51,151 bases of DNA, taken from NCBI GenBank assembly GCA_045653425.1, contig JAZOLU010000003.1, positions 1 through 51,151 of the forward strand, given 5' to 3'. Positions 6,981 through 15,070 of the stretch are shown one piece after another. Made by a program: the position numbers and the translations under genes. Below the pieces are notes generated by a model. The model saw only the letters and a list, made by a program, of their open reading frames with translations, made no database searches and was not told the origin of the DNA. The first letter of the stretch is position 1. Every line of letters begins with the position of its first letter. The DNA comes from RGIG3009 sp045653425. Its GTDB lineage: Bacteria; Bacillota; Clostridia; Oscillospirales; Acutalibacteraceae.

Positions 6981-8174
6981 ATGAAAACGAAAGTTGCCAT
7001 CCTGTTTGGTGGACGCAGTGTAGAACACGAAGTCTCGATTATTACCGGTATTCAGGCGTTCAGTGCGCTGGACCGCACCAAATATGAACCGCTGGTGCTG
7101 TACATTACCAAAGACAATCAATTTTACACAGGCGAAGTGCTGGAACATATTGAAAGTTACCGCGACTTGCCCGCCGCGCTTGCCACCGCCACGCGCGTGG
7201 TGCCGGTAGCGGGTGCTAACGGCGTGGAGTTGGTGCGTTACCCCGCCAAACGGTGGGGCAACAACACGGTAGCCACCTTTGAAGTGGCGATTCCCGCGGT
7301 GCACGGCACCAACGTGGAGGACGGTACGCTAATGGGACTGCTGGAAATGCTGAACGTTCCCTACACGGGATGCGATTTGGCTTCCTCAGCATTGGGAATG
7401 GACAAATTTTTAATGAAATCCGTGTTGCGCGATGCGGGACTACCGGTGCTGGATGCGCTTTCGTTTTCCGGCAAAGTGTATGCGCAAGACAGCGACAAAG
7501 TGCTGAATCGGTTGGAGGAATCCATTGGCTATCCCGCCATTGTGAAACCGGTAAACCTGGGTTCTTCCGTGGGGATTGCCCGCGCGGACAACCGCGAGGC
7601 ATTGGTGTCTGCACTGGACAACGCCTTTGGTTACGCGCCGCGTGTGTTGGTGGAGCAAGCCATTACCCCACTGCGGGAGATTAACTGCTCCGTACTGGGC
7701 GATACGGATGCCGCCCGCGCCTCGGTGTGCGAAGAACCGGTAAGTTGTGACGAAATTCTGAGTTACAAAGATAAGTATTTAAGCGGCGGCAAATCTTCAA
7801 AATCCGGCGGTATGGCGGATTTGAAGCGGCGTTGTCCCGCCGATATTCCGGAAGAATTGGCAGAGCAAGTACGCACCCTGGCGGTAAAAACGTTCCGCGC
7901 CTTGGGTTGCGGCGGCGTGGCACGCGTGGACTTTTTGAACAACCCCGAAACGGGCGAATTGTGGGTAAACGAAATTAACACCATTCCCGGTTCGCTGTCG
8001 TTTTATTTGTGGGAAGCCACCGGTTTGCCGTTCAACCAACTGCTGGATGAGATGATTGCGCTGGCTTTCAAACGGCAACGCAACCGCGAGGCATTGCAAT
8101 TTGATTACAATACCAATTTGCTATCCACGGTGTCGCTGGGCGGTGCCAAGGGTGCCAAAGGCGGCAAACTGTAA
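6981..8174 (+). CDS. ddl: D-alanine--D-alanine ligase family protein
   Basis: ATP-grasp enzyme that joins two D-amino (or hydroxy) acids for the peptidoglycan stem. The 397 residues begin KVAILFGGRSVEHEVSI, the family hallmark. The ATP-grasp core includes KPVNLGSSVGI, the omega-loop has YKDKYLSGG with a conserved tyrosine-type motif, and the end has NEINTIPGS. This is close to D-Ala-D-Ala and VanG/VanC-like enzymes; the second substrate cannot be assigned by eye. ATG 6981 is preferred over 6975 because of spacing from GAAAGGTGAT. It ends with a Lys/Gly-rich tail (AKGAKGGKL). It is the last gene of the trio and is followed by a bidirectional terminator. Confidence 0.92.
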   Translation: MKTKVAILFGGRSVEHEVSIITGIQAFSALDRTKYEPLVLYITKDNQFYTGEVLEHIESYRDLPAALATATRVVPVAGANGVELVRYPAKRWGNNTVATFEVAIPAVHGTNVEDGTLMGLLEMLNVPYTGCDLASSALGMDKFLMKSVLRDAGLPVLDALSFSGKVYAQDSDKVLNRLEESIGYPAIVKPVNLGSSVGIARADNREALVSALDNAFGYAPRVLVEQAITPLREINCSVLGDTDAARASVCEEPVSCDEILSYKDKYLSGGKSSKSGGMADLKRRCPADIPEELAEQVRTLAVKTFRALGCGGVARVDFLNNPETGELWVNEINTIPGSLSFYLWEATGLPFNQLLDEMIALAFKRQRNREALQFDYNTNLLSTVSLGGAKGAKGGKL

Positions 8175-8200
8175 TATCCTCTGTCCGAAAAAAGTAGAGA

Positions 8201-8233
8201 AGCCCCCGAAAAGCCAAACGCTTTTCGGGGGCT
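8201..8233. terminator. Bidirectional terminator between ddl and mgtC
   Basis: 13-bp perfect stem (8201-8213 with 8221-8233) between convergent genes. The minus-strand side runs into a T-rich stretch and the plus-strand side into TATTGTTAT, so it can serve both genes. Confidence 0.85.
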
Positions 8234-8262
8234 ATTGTTATGCGAAAAACTGCGCAAGTTGG

Positions 8263-8946
8263 TTAAGTATCTTCTTCCACAATAAAGCATACGCCATCCA
8301 TTTCGCTAAGAGACCGAATTAACGCAGGATTAAGAACAGAACTGCGCACCAACAACTGCAACCCAACGTGACCGTTGCAACTGCTTTTGGGTGCCACAAT
8401 TTGTACCGTGAGCGTTTCCCCCAACAAAGCGCGAATTTCCTCCACCAAGATGCCGGTGTTGCCGATTTCCGATACTTCCACATACAAACTGCTGAGCAAC
8501 TTGCGTTTGTATTCCACACGACCCAACAACGGTACCAACAACAAACAAAGCGCCGACGCCGCAATGGCACCGACATAAAACCCATAGCCCACCGCAATAC
8601 CAATGGATGCCGTGGCCCACATACCGGCGGCCGTGGTTAATCCCGTGACAATGGCGTGGTTACGCACCAAGATGGTGCCTGCGCCCAAAAAACCGATGCC
8701 GGAAACTACCTGTGCGGAAATACGAAACACATCACCGGTATAGCCCAACACTTGCACCGCGTACAACCCGGTAAGCGAGGTGAGTGCCGCACCCAAGCAT
8801 ACCAAAATGTGGGTACGCATACCGGCGGCACGACCGTGCCGACCGCGTTCGCTGCCGATAAGGCCGCCGAGAGCTGCCGCCAGCACAACACGAGCAAGTA
8901 CCGACCAAATGTTAAACCCGTTCAAAATAGCGATAATTTCTTCCAT
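8263..8946 (-). CDS. MgtC/SapB-family membrane protein
   Basis: Integral membrane protein of 227 residues. The MgtC domain is clear: AAALGGLIGSERGRHGRAAGMRTH near residue 27, VVSGIGFLGAGTIL near 80 and GLTTAAGMWATASIGIAVG near 100, with four to five membrane helices. A C-terminal ACT-like soluble domain follows from about residue 150. The start ATG has GGAAAGGGG upstream. MgtC proteins are linked to growth at low magnesium and to control of the F1Fo ATP synthase in enterobacteria; the function in Clostridia is not established. It is a single-gene unit with its own promoter and a terminator-containing leader, suggesting conditional expression. Confidence 0.93.
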   Translation of the reverse strand: MEEIIAILNGFNIWSVLARVVLAAALGGLIGSERGRHGRAAGMRTHILVCLGAALTSLTGLYAVQVLGYTGDVFRISAQVVSGIGFLGAGTILVRNHAIVTGLTTAAGMWATASIGIAVGYGFYVGAIAASALCLLLVPLLGRVEYKRKLLSSLYVEVSEIGNTGILVEEIRALLGETLTVQIVAPKSSCNGHVGLQLLVRSSVLNPALIRSLSEMDGVCFIVEEDT

Positions 8947-8967
8947 GGGTTGCCCCTTTCCCGACAA

Positions 8968-9012
8968 CAAAAAAACAAAAGCGCGAAAAGGCAGGCGTTC
9001 CTACTTTTTCGC
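8968..9012 (-). terminator. Intrinsic terminator in the mgtC leader (probable attenuator)
   Basis: Stem 9000-9012 with 8983-8995: 13 positions with one mismatch and one G-U pair, loop AACG. It is followed on the minus strand by GCTTTTGTTTTTTT. It lies between the mgtC promoter (9055-9083) and the mgtC ribosome binding site, so most transcripts should stop unless the hairpin is prevented from forming. The 5' arm overlaps a 13-codon reading frame (9042-9001, MNLSTTENGVAKK), whose ATG would lie only about five bases from the predicted transcript start. Confidence 0.75.
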
Positions 9013-9054
9013 TACACCGTTCTCTGTGGTCGACAAATTCATATTCTCACCCAC

Positions 9055-9083
9055 AGTATACGGAATTTTTTCACCATTGTCAA
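9055..9083 (-). promoter_or_regulatory. Strong promoter for mgtC
   Basis: Consensus -35 TTGACA (9078-9083), 17-base spacer and -10 TATACT (9055-9060). Predicted start near 9048, giving a leader of about 100 bases. Confidence 0.9.
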
Positions 9084-9094
9084 GAAAAAGTGAA

Positions 9095-9128
9095 GAAGCC
9101 ACGGTTTGTTGTAACAAACCGCGGCTTC
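9095..9128 (-). terminator. Intrinsic terminator after nagA
   Basis: Long stem (GAAGCC...GGCTTC, 9095-9128, one A-C mismatch) with a short loop, followed on the minus strand by TTCACTTTTTCTT. The -35 box of mgtC begins right after the T-run. Confidence 0.85.
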
Positions 9129-9151
9129 CGAAATGTGACTGAAAGGATGTG

Positions 9152-10294
9152 TCAGCGATTATCTACCTTAATCTCACCACGTACCATTACCAGTACGATA
9201 TTGAACTCATCATCCACTACCAACAAGTCCGCCAATTTTCCGGCTTGAATGGAACCGGTCTCGTTATCTACACGAATGGCACGAGCCGGATTGATGGTAG
9301 CCGACTTCACCGCCTGCTTAACCGGAACGCCAAACCGAATGACGTTTTTGAGTTCGTCATACAGATTGGAAGTGGATGCGGCAATGGTACCGTCCGCCAA
9401 CAGGGCTTTGCCGTCACGCACATACACCGTCAAACCACCCAAGTCGTACTCGCCGTCTACGTGGCCGGCAGCACTCATCGAGTCGCTGACAATCACGGAA
9501 TTGTCCTCGCCCAACTGCGCAAATGCAATGCGCAGTGCGGCGGGATGAATGTGGAAACCGTCGCAAATTAATTCGGCACGCACACCGTACCGACGAGCGT
9601 TGTCGAACACCGCCCCGACCACACCGGGACTGCGGTGTGTCAAACCACTCTGCGCGTTGTACAAATGCGTAACGTGGCGCACGCCCCAACCAAAGGCAGC
9701 ACACGCCTCGTCGTAATCTGCCGCCGTGTGAGCGATTGACACCGGACATACGGGCTGAATTTGTTCCACAAACGCTTGCGCACCGTCCAATTCAGGCGCA
9801 ATATCCACTACCTTAATCAGTCCGCCGCAACTTTCGTTGAGTTTTGTGAATTCCTCTATATTGGGAACGCGGACATAGGCGGGGTTTTGCGCGCCTTTTT
9901 TGGACATCGCAATATACGGCCCTTCCATATTCACACCGTGAATATACGCGCCGGAAACCGTGTCCCGCGCGGAGGCGACGTTGCGAAAAATGGTCTGCAA
10001 TTCCTCAAACGACAGTGTCATTGAGGTGGGGCAGAACGAAGTGACGCCGCGCTGTACCAAACAACGGGACATCGCCTCCAATGCTTCCGGCGTTGCCTCA
10101 CTGGTATCGTGCCCACCACAACCGTGAATATGTATATCTACCAAGCCGGGGAGCACGGTATATCCTGTCAAATCCAGCACATCGTCGCCGGTGGTGCGCG
10201 TATCCACCGCCGCAATGCGGTCGCCTGTTACCGTAATATTTAACTGTTCTTTTTCAAATTGGTCATTATAAATAATCGCGTTTTTTAATAACAT
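9152..10294 (-). CDS. nagA: N-acetylglucosamine-6-phosphate deacetylase
   Basis: Removes acetate from GlcNAc-6-phosphate to give GlcN-6-phosphate, feeding amino-sugar catabolism and cell-wall recycling in the cytoplasm. The 380 residues contain the amidohydrolase metal motif VDIHIHG near residue 53, the substrate/metal glutamate in MEGPY near 125, HLYNAQSGLTHR near 215, DGFHIHP near 247 and the catalytic aspartate in VSDSMSAAG near 272. The start ATG has AAGGAGACGGGGT upstream. It lies 30 bases after the pseudokinase gene, as the last member of the dnaD-dnaI-pseudokinase-nagA transcription unit. nagB is not in the window. Confidence 0.95.
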   Translation of the reverse strand: MLLKNAIIYNDQFEKEQLNITVTGDRIAAVDTRTTGDDVLDLTGYTVLPGLVDIHIHGCGGHDTSEATPEALEAMSRCLVQRGVTSFCPTSMTLSFEELQTIFRNVASARDTVSGAYIHGVNMEGPYIAMSKKGAQNPAYVRVPNIEEFTKLNESCGGLIKVVDIAPELDGAQAFVEQIQPVCPVSIAHTAADYDEACAAFGWGVRHVTHLYNAQSGLTHRSPGVVGAVFDNARRYGVRAELICDGFHIHPAALRIAFAQLGEDNSVIVSDSMSAAGHVDGEYDLGGLTVYVRDGKALLADGTIAASTSNLYDELKNVIRFGVPVKQAVKSATINPARAIRVDNETGSIQAGKLADLLVVDDEFNIVLVMVRGEIKVDNR

Positions 10295-10324
10295 ACCCCG
10301 TCTCCTTTTATTATGCGCCGCTAC

Positions 10325-11962
10325 TTACTCATTCCCGACGAGCGTATCCTTGGATTGCTCGACGTTGCTCACCCACAACACCACGGTGTCCCCCACTTTA
10401 ATGGGCGCACCGGCGGCGGGCTGGCTCTTTTCTACCGCGCCTTTTTCCAAGTCCGATACTTGTAATAATAAACTTTCGCCCACTTGGTAACCCAGTGCTT
10501 TCAAATACAGGCGCGCGTGTGTTTCTGACCAACCGGTCACATCCGGCATAGTACCCTCCAGCGGACCGGCACTGATAACCACGTTAATGGGCGTGCCACG
10601 CTCCACTTTGTCACCGGGGGCGGGCGTTTGCGAAACAATTTGCCCTTTCGGGAACGTATCACTGTATTCGTAGCCCTTTAGTACCACTTTCATTTGTCCC
10701 GACAAAACCATTCCCTGCGCCACTTCCAAATCCGTTCCACGCAGTTCTGCCACCTCAAACAACGCCTTGCCGGTGCCAATGGTACCCACTGTGTCGGTAG
10801 AGGTGGTAGGTTTCATAGTTAAGCTGGGTTGGGTCACCGTGGTGGTCGGCGCACTGCCGCCGAAATTGATATACCCCAAACCACTGAGCGCAAATACCGC
10901 CACAATTGCCAACGCCACGGCTACCACGCCGAAAATTAACCACAAGTACGGGAAACGTTTTTCCTGTTTCATAGGTTCTTCCTCCGTTTCACGCAACGAA
11001 GCCACTGCCTGTGTTGCCGATAACTCATCCAACAACTGTTCCGCTGTACGGGTACGGTAACCGACGGACAAGCGCAGGGCGCGTTGCAAACTTTCCTTAA
11101 TATACGGCGGTAACGTGTCCGCCACCTCGGCGGGCATCATTAACTCGTCACCGCGTTTGGCACGTTGTGCTGCTTCGGCCGGTGCGCGACCGGTAAGCGC
11201 AAAATACATCGTTGCCGCCACACCGTACACATCCGTAGCGGCAGTGCAGGTTGCCCCGTTTTCGTACTGCTCCGGCGCGGCAAAACCCGCCACACGGCTG
11301 GGTTTGCCCACGCCGCTTTCGGTGCGTACTTCCGTAATGGCAAAGTTTTTCAGACACAAATGCCCTTCATTATCCACCAACACGTTTTTGGGCGATATTG
11401 CCAAATGCAACATACCGGTGGCATGAATGGTGACCAGTGCCTGAATAAGCGGAAGAAACATACGGCGTACTTCCTCCACCGGCAGCTTGCCGCCGCGTTT
11501 CTCCACGTATTTTTCCAAACTAACGCCTTCGCAATACGTGCTGACACTGTATGCCGTGCCGTTTTCTTCAAAAATATCATACGACGGTACCACCGCCAAC
11601 ACGTCGCGCAGGTGGGCTACCGCTCGCGCCAAATTCAAAAACTTGGTGCGGCAAACCGAAAACACATTCTCGTTGCCGCCCACGGGAGTAACCTCGGTGT
11701 GTGCGCGCTGTGCCAACAACGGCGGAAAAAACTCGCGAACGGTAACGCGGCTATTGTCCTGTCGGTCCAGCCCGATGTACACCGCACTGTCACCGCCGAT
11801 TTCCAGTACACGACCTATTAAATAACGACCGTTCAGCAACGTGCGCACCGGCAAATATTCCGGCGGATTAACTCCCGCTATGGGATATCCACACTGCCGA
11901 CAAGCGGCATCGCCTTCCGTTAACGGGTTCATACAACCCATACAACGTTTTTCGGAACTCAT
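10325..11962 (-). CDS. Zinc-ribbon / pseudokinase / PASTA membrane protein
   Basis: 545 residues: zinc ribbon (C7, C10, C21, C24), protein-kinase-like domain (about 40-310), one membrane helix (about 345-370), a Thr-rich linker and two PASTA-like repeats at the C terminus. Family resemblance is to clostridial Ser/Thr kinases with N-terminal zinc ribbons. The catalytic residues are altered: the ATP-binding Lys of VAIK is Arg76 (VTVREFFP), the HRD loop reads HLAISPKN with Ala188 in place of the catalytic Asp, and DFG reads NFA (206-208). The APE motif and the structural Asp of DVYG remain. It should therefore be a pseudokinase whose external PASTA repeats may sense peptidoglycan fragments. It starts 12 bases after dnaI, with AAGGAGG upstream of ATG. 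Confidence 0.88.
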   Translation of the reverse strand: MSSEKRCMGCMNPLTEGDAACRQCGYPIAGVNPPEYLPVRTLLNGRYLIGRVLEIGGDSAVYIGLDRQDNSRVTVREFFPPLLAQRAHTEVTPVGGNENVFSVCRTKFLNLARAVAHLRDVLAVVPSYDIFEENGTAYSVSTYCEGVSLEKYVEKRGGKLPVEEVRRMFLPLIQALVTIHATGMLHLAISPKNVLVDNEGHLCLKNFAITEVRTESGVGKPSRVAGFAAPEQYENGATCTAATDVYGVAATMYFALTGRAPAEAAQRAKRGDELMMPAEVADTLPPYIKESLQRALRLSVGYRTRTAEQLLDELSATQAVASLRETEEEPMKQEKRFPYLWLIFGVVAVALAIVAVFALSGLGYINFGGSAPTTTVTQPSLTMKPTTSTDTVGTIGTGKALFEVAELRGTDLEVAQGMVLSGQMKVVLKGYEYSDTFPKGQIVSQTPAPGDKVERGTPINVVISAGPLEGTMPDVTGWSETHARLYLKALGYQVGESLLLQVSDLEKGAVEKSQPAAGAPIKVGDTVVLWVSNVEQSKDTLVGNE

Positions 11963-11974
11963 GGATTTTCCTCC

Positions 11975-12961
11975 TTACTCCAATGACTGCCGCAGTTTGA
12001 GTTGACGAATATCGCGCCCTGCACACACCAGCGGCTGGAACGTACCGGTCACACGGGAAGCAATTTGCTCGCCGTAGCGTTCGGTTAACTCTTTTTGATT
12101 TAAATTGGTGCTGATAATGGTGGGTTTGCCCGCCAACATCCGCTCGTTAATGATATTGTATAGCGCAGAAGTATAAAAAGAACTGGAAAATTCCGTGCCC
12201 ACGTCATCTAAAATCAGCAGGTCACAACCAGTCAGTACATCCTCACTGTTGCCGGGGGCGCGACCGAAATGTTCCTTTTCCACACGGTGCAACAGTTTTT
12301 GCACCGGCCCGTATACCACCGAATAGCCACGCGCCAACACCTCGCCCGCAATGGCAAGTGACAAATGCGTTTTGCCCACTCCCGTGGGCCCGCGCAACAA
12401 CAGACTGACATCGCTTCCGTCAAAGCCATCCGCATACGCGCGGCAATACGCAATCACTTCCCGCATACGGGCGCGGGGCGAAATGCCGGTGCGCCCGTCT
12501 GCACGGGAGGAATAATAGTCCAAATCCAAATCGTCAAACGACAGCGGGCGCATACCCGACAGTTCCGACAACGCTTGGCAAGAAAGTTCCCGCAGCAACG
12601 CCTTAAAGCAATCGCACCGCTTGCCGCCTGCAAAACCGGTGTCCTCGCACTTGGGACACGTGTATTGCGGTTCAAAATTGCTCACGCCGGTACCGTTTTC
12701 CCGCAGCAACATCGACATTTCCACTTGCAATGCCAAGTTTTCGGTTTTAATGCGCTCCACTTCCTGCTCTACGTTAAGGCCGTTCAACACCGCGGTAACT
12801 ACTTTACCGGATGACAGTGCCATTTGTTGCTCAATTTCACGCAGACGGGGATGCTTTTGAATCATTTGTTGGCGCAGTGCCGCCGCGCGCGCTTGCGCCG
12901 AGCCGCGCCGTTGTTCCAACACGGCTTGCGCTTGTTCATAAATCTCACGACTGTATGCCAC
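11975..12961 (-). CDS. dnaI: DnaI/DnaC-type replicative helicase loader ATPase
   Basis: AAA+ ATPase that loads the replicative helicase at origins or restart sites. It has a zinc-cluster-like segment (CPKC...CDCF, about residues 97-120) and an IstB/DnaC-type ATPase core with Walker A GPTGVGKT near 190, Walker B LLILDDVGTEF near 250 and sensor segment PTIISTNL near 280. GTG 12961 is chosen because AAAGGG lies 8 bases upstream; a GTG nine bases earlier overlaps the dnaD stop. 328 residues. It directly follows dnaD, an order typical of Bacillota primosome genes. Confidence 0.9.
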   Translation of the reverse strand: MAYSREIYEQAQAVLEQRRGSAQARAAALRQQMIQKHPRLREIEQQMALSSGKVVTAVLNGLNVEQEVERIKTENLALQVEMSMLLRENGTGVSNFEPQYTCPKCEDTGFAGGKRCDCFKALLRELSCQALSELSGMRPLSFDDLDLDYYSSRADGRTGISPRARMREVIAYCRAYADGFDGSDVSLLLRGPTGVGKTHLSLAIAGEVLARGYSVVYGPVQKLLHRVEKEHFGRAPGNSEDVLTGCDLLILDDVGTEFSSSFYTSALYNIINERMLAGKPTIISTNLNQKELTERYGEQIASRVTGTFQPLVCAGRDIRQLKLRQSLE

Positions 12962-12966
12962 GGCGC

Positions 12967-13935
12967 TCACCCTTTCTTTTTCTTTTTATATACCGGAATG
13001 TACTGCTCCACCATCGTTTCATATTCGCTGGGGGCTGGTTTGCCTTTCTTGGCGGGTTTTTCGCCGCACAAGTCGGCCACTTTTTCCGGCGTATCCGCCC
13101 CATGCGTGTGCCAGTTTTCCAACACGCGGTTCATATACCCCGTTTGGAATTTTCCAACTTTTTGGAGGCAAACGTCAAACGCCAGGCGCAACACCTCATC
13201 GCTAAACTGCCATTCGTATACCCATTTTTCCGCCGCATTCAGCACCGCCACACCGGTGGGCAACTTTTCCAGTTCACACACGGCCTGTACCCGTTCCAGT
13301 GCTTGTTGAGCGCGTTCCAAGTGACACAAATGCTCCTCCGCCGCCGCCATCGTAACAATGCCGCGGTCTGCCCAGTCCAGTGCCACCTTTTCAATATACC
13401 GCATAGACAACCGCCCGGCCGCCGCCGCATACCCTACCACCATCAAAATAACACCGGCAGGCAATCCCGCCGTATCGTACAAATACAATAACGTTTCGCG
13501 GTCGCCGGGCGATAAGGGGCGACCCATACGGGAACTGACTTCGTCCTCCAAACCCGCATATTCGGCATTACCCGCGCGGCGAGCAATAACTTCCGGCAGT
13601 TGCGGTTTTACCGCTTGCGGCCGCGCGGCAGGTACCGACCGTTCCGGTGTGGGCGGGGCGGCGGGAATTGCCGGTGCGGAAGTAACCGCCGATTCCTCCC
13701 CCAAAGTGAGCACGCCGGCATCCACCCAATAACGCACCGCGTCGCGACATTCCGCCGCCGAAGTGCCGGCTACACGCGCGCACTCTTCCTCATCATACTT
13801 GCCACCGTTGCGCGCCAACCACAACAACACTCGCAGTTGAATGACACCCGCCAAGCGCAAGTGCTTATCGGCAATTTCCTGTGGCAGGATAAACACATGG
13901 CGCAACAACGGCGCATTCCAGTAATATTCGGCCAC
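12967..13935 (-). CDS. dnaD: DnaD-like primosome protein
   Basis: Probable DNA-remodelling primosome component that recruits the helicase loader. The 322-residue product has an N-terminal winged-helix part (RVLLWLARNGG...VRYWVDAGVLTL), a Pro/Ala-rich linker (about 90-130) and one or two DnaD domains. The first has SPGDRETLLYLYDTAGLP and the second FSDEVLRLAFDVC...YMNRVLENWHTHG, with a Lys-rich tail. The GTG start at 13935 is preferred because GGGAGG lies 8 bases upstream; an earlier in-frame GTG (13971) has no ribosome binding site. It is the first gene of the operon. Confidence 0.87.
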   Translation of the reverse strand: MAEYYWNAPLLRHVFILPQEIADKHLRLAGVIQLRVLLWLARNGGKYDEEECARVAGTSAAECRDAVRYWVDAGVLTLGEESAVTSAPAIPAAPPTPERSVPAARPQAVKPQLPEVIARRAGNAEYAGLEDEVSSRMGRPLSPGDRETLLYLYDTAGLPAGVILMVVGYAAAAGRLSMRYIEKVALDWADRGIVTMAAAEEHLCHLERAQQALERVQAVCELEKLPTGVAVLNAAEKWVYEWQFSDEVLRLAFDVCLQKVGKFQTGYMNRVLENWHTHGADTPEKVADLCGEKPAKKGKPAPSEYETMVEQYIPVYKKKKKG

Positions 13936-13987
13936 GGTATATCCCTCCCTTTTTTTGGCGACACTTTCCACCCTAATCTACCTCTCC

Positions 13988-14017
13988 ATTATACACAAGG
14001 TTCGACGAGAAACGCAA
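13988..14017 (-). promoter_or_regulatory. Promoter for dnaD-dnaI-pseudokinase-nagA
   Basis: -35 TTGCGT (14012-14017), 18-base spacer and consensus -10 TATAAT (13988-13993), about 45 bases of leader before dnaD. Divergent from the ferredoxin promoter 40 bases away. Confidence 0.75.
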
Positions 14018-14056
14018 GTCCTTTTTCTGTTTTAGCGTATTTCTGATAAAAATTAG

Positions 14057-14085
14057 TTGCTTTTTATAAAAAAATGTGCTATCGT
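14057..14085 (+). promoter_or_regulatory. Promoter for the ferredoxin gene
   Basis: -35 TTGCTT (14057-14062), 17-base spacer and -10 TATCGT (14080-14085), followed after 15 bases by AAAAGGAGGTG and the start codon. Confidence 0.68.
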
Positions 14086-14117
14086 AGTAATGGTTAGGAA
14101 AAGGAGGTGCTGTAAGT

Positions 14118-14288
14118 ATGGCTTTCAAAATCACGGATGAGTGCATTGCCTGCGGCGCGTGCGCCGAGGGTTGCCCGGTTGGTGCGATTACCGAAGGTGA
14201 CGGCAAATACGTCGTTGACGCGGACACCTGCATTGATTGCGGCGCGTGCGCCGAGGTATGCCCGGTGGGCGCTGCTCAGGCGGACTAA
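14118..14288 (+). CDS. 2[4Fe-4S] ferredoxin (clostridial type)
   Basis: A 56-residue electron carrier. Two CxxCxxCxxxCP motifs (CIACGACAEGCP and CIDCGACAEVCP) bind two cubane clusters, the classic low-potential ferredoxin of anaerobes used with pyruvate:ferredoxin oxidoreductase, hydrogenases and Rnf. The start MAFKITDEC has AAGGAGGTG eight bases upstream. It has its own promoter and terminator, so it is probably a highly expressed single gene. It is acidic, with no sign of degeneration. Confidence 0.96.
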   Translation: MAFKITDECIACGACAEGCPVGAITEGDGKYVVDADTCIDCGACAEVCPVGAAQAD

Positions 14289-14301
14289 TTGGTTGTGCTC
14301 T

Positions 14302-14354
14302 AAGGGGCTGTCGTAATGGGGCGGATTTACCGCAGCGCTTACGGCAGCCCTTTT
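14302..14354 (+). terminator. Intrinsic terminator after ferredoxin
   Basis: 14-bp stem with one bulged G (14302-14316 with 14338-14351) and a large loop, followed by TTTT. A TG-extended -10 element (TGCTATAAT, 14354-14362) for the next gene overlaps its tail. Confidence 0.78.
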
Positions 14355-14386
14355 GCTATAATTTTACAAGTAACGGAGGTAACCCT

Positions 14387-15070
14387 ATGCCTCACGTGGA
14401 GGATTTGGGCGGCGGTGTTCGTATTACAGTTACGGAGGAGCACACCTTTGGAACCGACGCCTTACTGCTGGCGGATTTTGCCGCGGTGCGTGCCAGAGAG
14501 CGTGTGTGCGACCTTGGCACCGGTTGCGGTATTTTGCCGCTTTTGTTTCACCGTGGCTCGCCCGCGCCGTTTGTTGACGCGGTGGAGTGCGAACCGCAAG
14601 CCGCGGCTCTTGCGCGAAAAAACGTGGCGGATAACGGATTGGGCGAATACATTACCGTGTATGAGCAGGATTGGCGCGCGCTTACCCTGCTACCCGGTGC
14701 GTATGACCGCGTGGTGTGTAATCCCCCGTATTTTGCCGAACACAGCGGTGCCGCCGCGGTATCCCCTGCTCGCCGTTTGGCGCGACAAGAACAGGGAGAC
14801 ACGTTGGCGGCGGTATGTGCTGCTGCGGCGCGTTTGTTGCGGGGCGGCGGGCATTTTGTGTTGTGCCACCGCCCGGAACGGCTGGTGGACGTGCTGACTA
14901 CTCTTCGCGCACACCGTTTGGAACCCAAACGGTTACAACTGGTGCACGCGCGGGGGGATTTGTCTCCGTTTTTATTGTTATGTGATGCCGTGCGCGACGG
15001 GAAGCCGTCACTTACGGTGTTACCCCCACTTATTTTGGAAAGACAGGTGAATCTATGTCCGGAACGCTGA
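14387..15070 (+). CDS. yabB: tRNA1(Val) (adenine-N6)-methyltransferase-like protein (YabB/TrmN6 family)
   Basis: Class I SAM-dependent methyltransferase of 227 residues. The SAM-binding motif is LGTGCGILPLL near residue 47, and the amino-methyltransferase motif NPPYF near 115 is typical of N6-adenine enzymes. E. coli TrmN6 methylates A37 of tRNA1(Val), while the Bacillota YabB homologue is less studied. The ATG follows CGGAGG by seven bases; a longer in-frame start lies inside the ferredoxin gene and is rejected. The yabB-rsmI order matches the conserved yabB-yazA-yabC cluster of Bacillota, here without a yazA-like gene. It overlaps rsmI by 16 bases. Confidence 0.87.
   Translation: MPHVEDLGGGVRITVTEEHTFGTDALLLADFAAVRARERVCDLGTGCGILPLLFHRGSPAPFVDAVECEPQAAALARKNVADNGLGEYITVYEQDWRALTLLPGAYDRVVCNPPYFAEHSGAAAVSPARRLARQEQGDTLAAVCAAAARLLRGGGHFVLCHRPERLVDVLTTLRAHRLEPKRLQLVHARGDLSPFLLLCDAVRDGKPSLTVLPPLILERQVNLCPER

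Noticed and set aside
9001..9042. Annotating the 13-codon frame MNLSTTENGVAKK as a gene
   Set aside because: Its start would be about five bases from the predicted transcript start, with no transcribed ribosome binding site; kept only as an idea in the mgtC leader finding.
8983..9048. Known Mg2+ or Mn2+ riboswitch upstream of mgtC
   Set aside because: Only about 35 bases precede the terminator stem, far too short for the M-box or yybP-ykoY aptamers, and no conserved loop sequences were seen.
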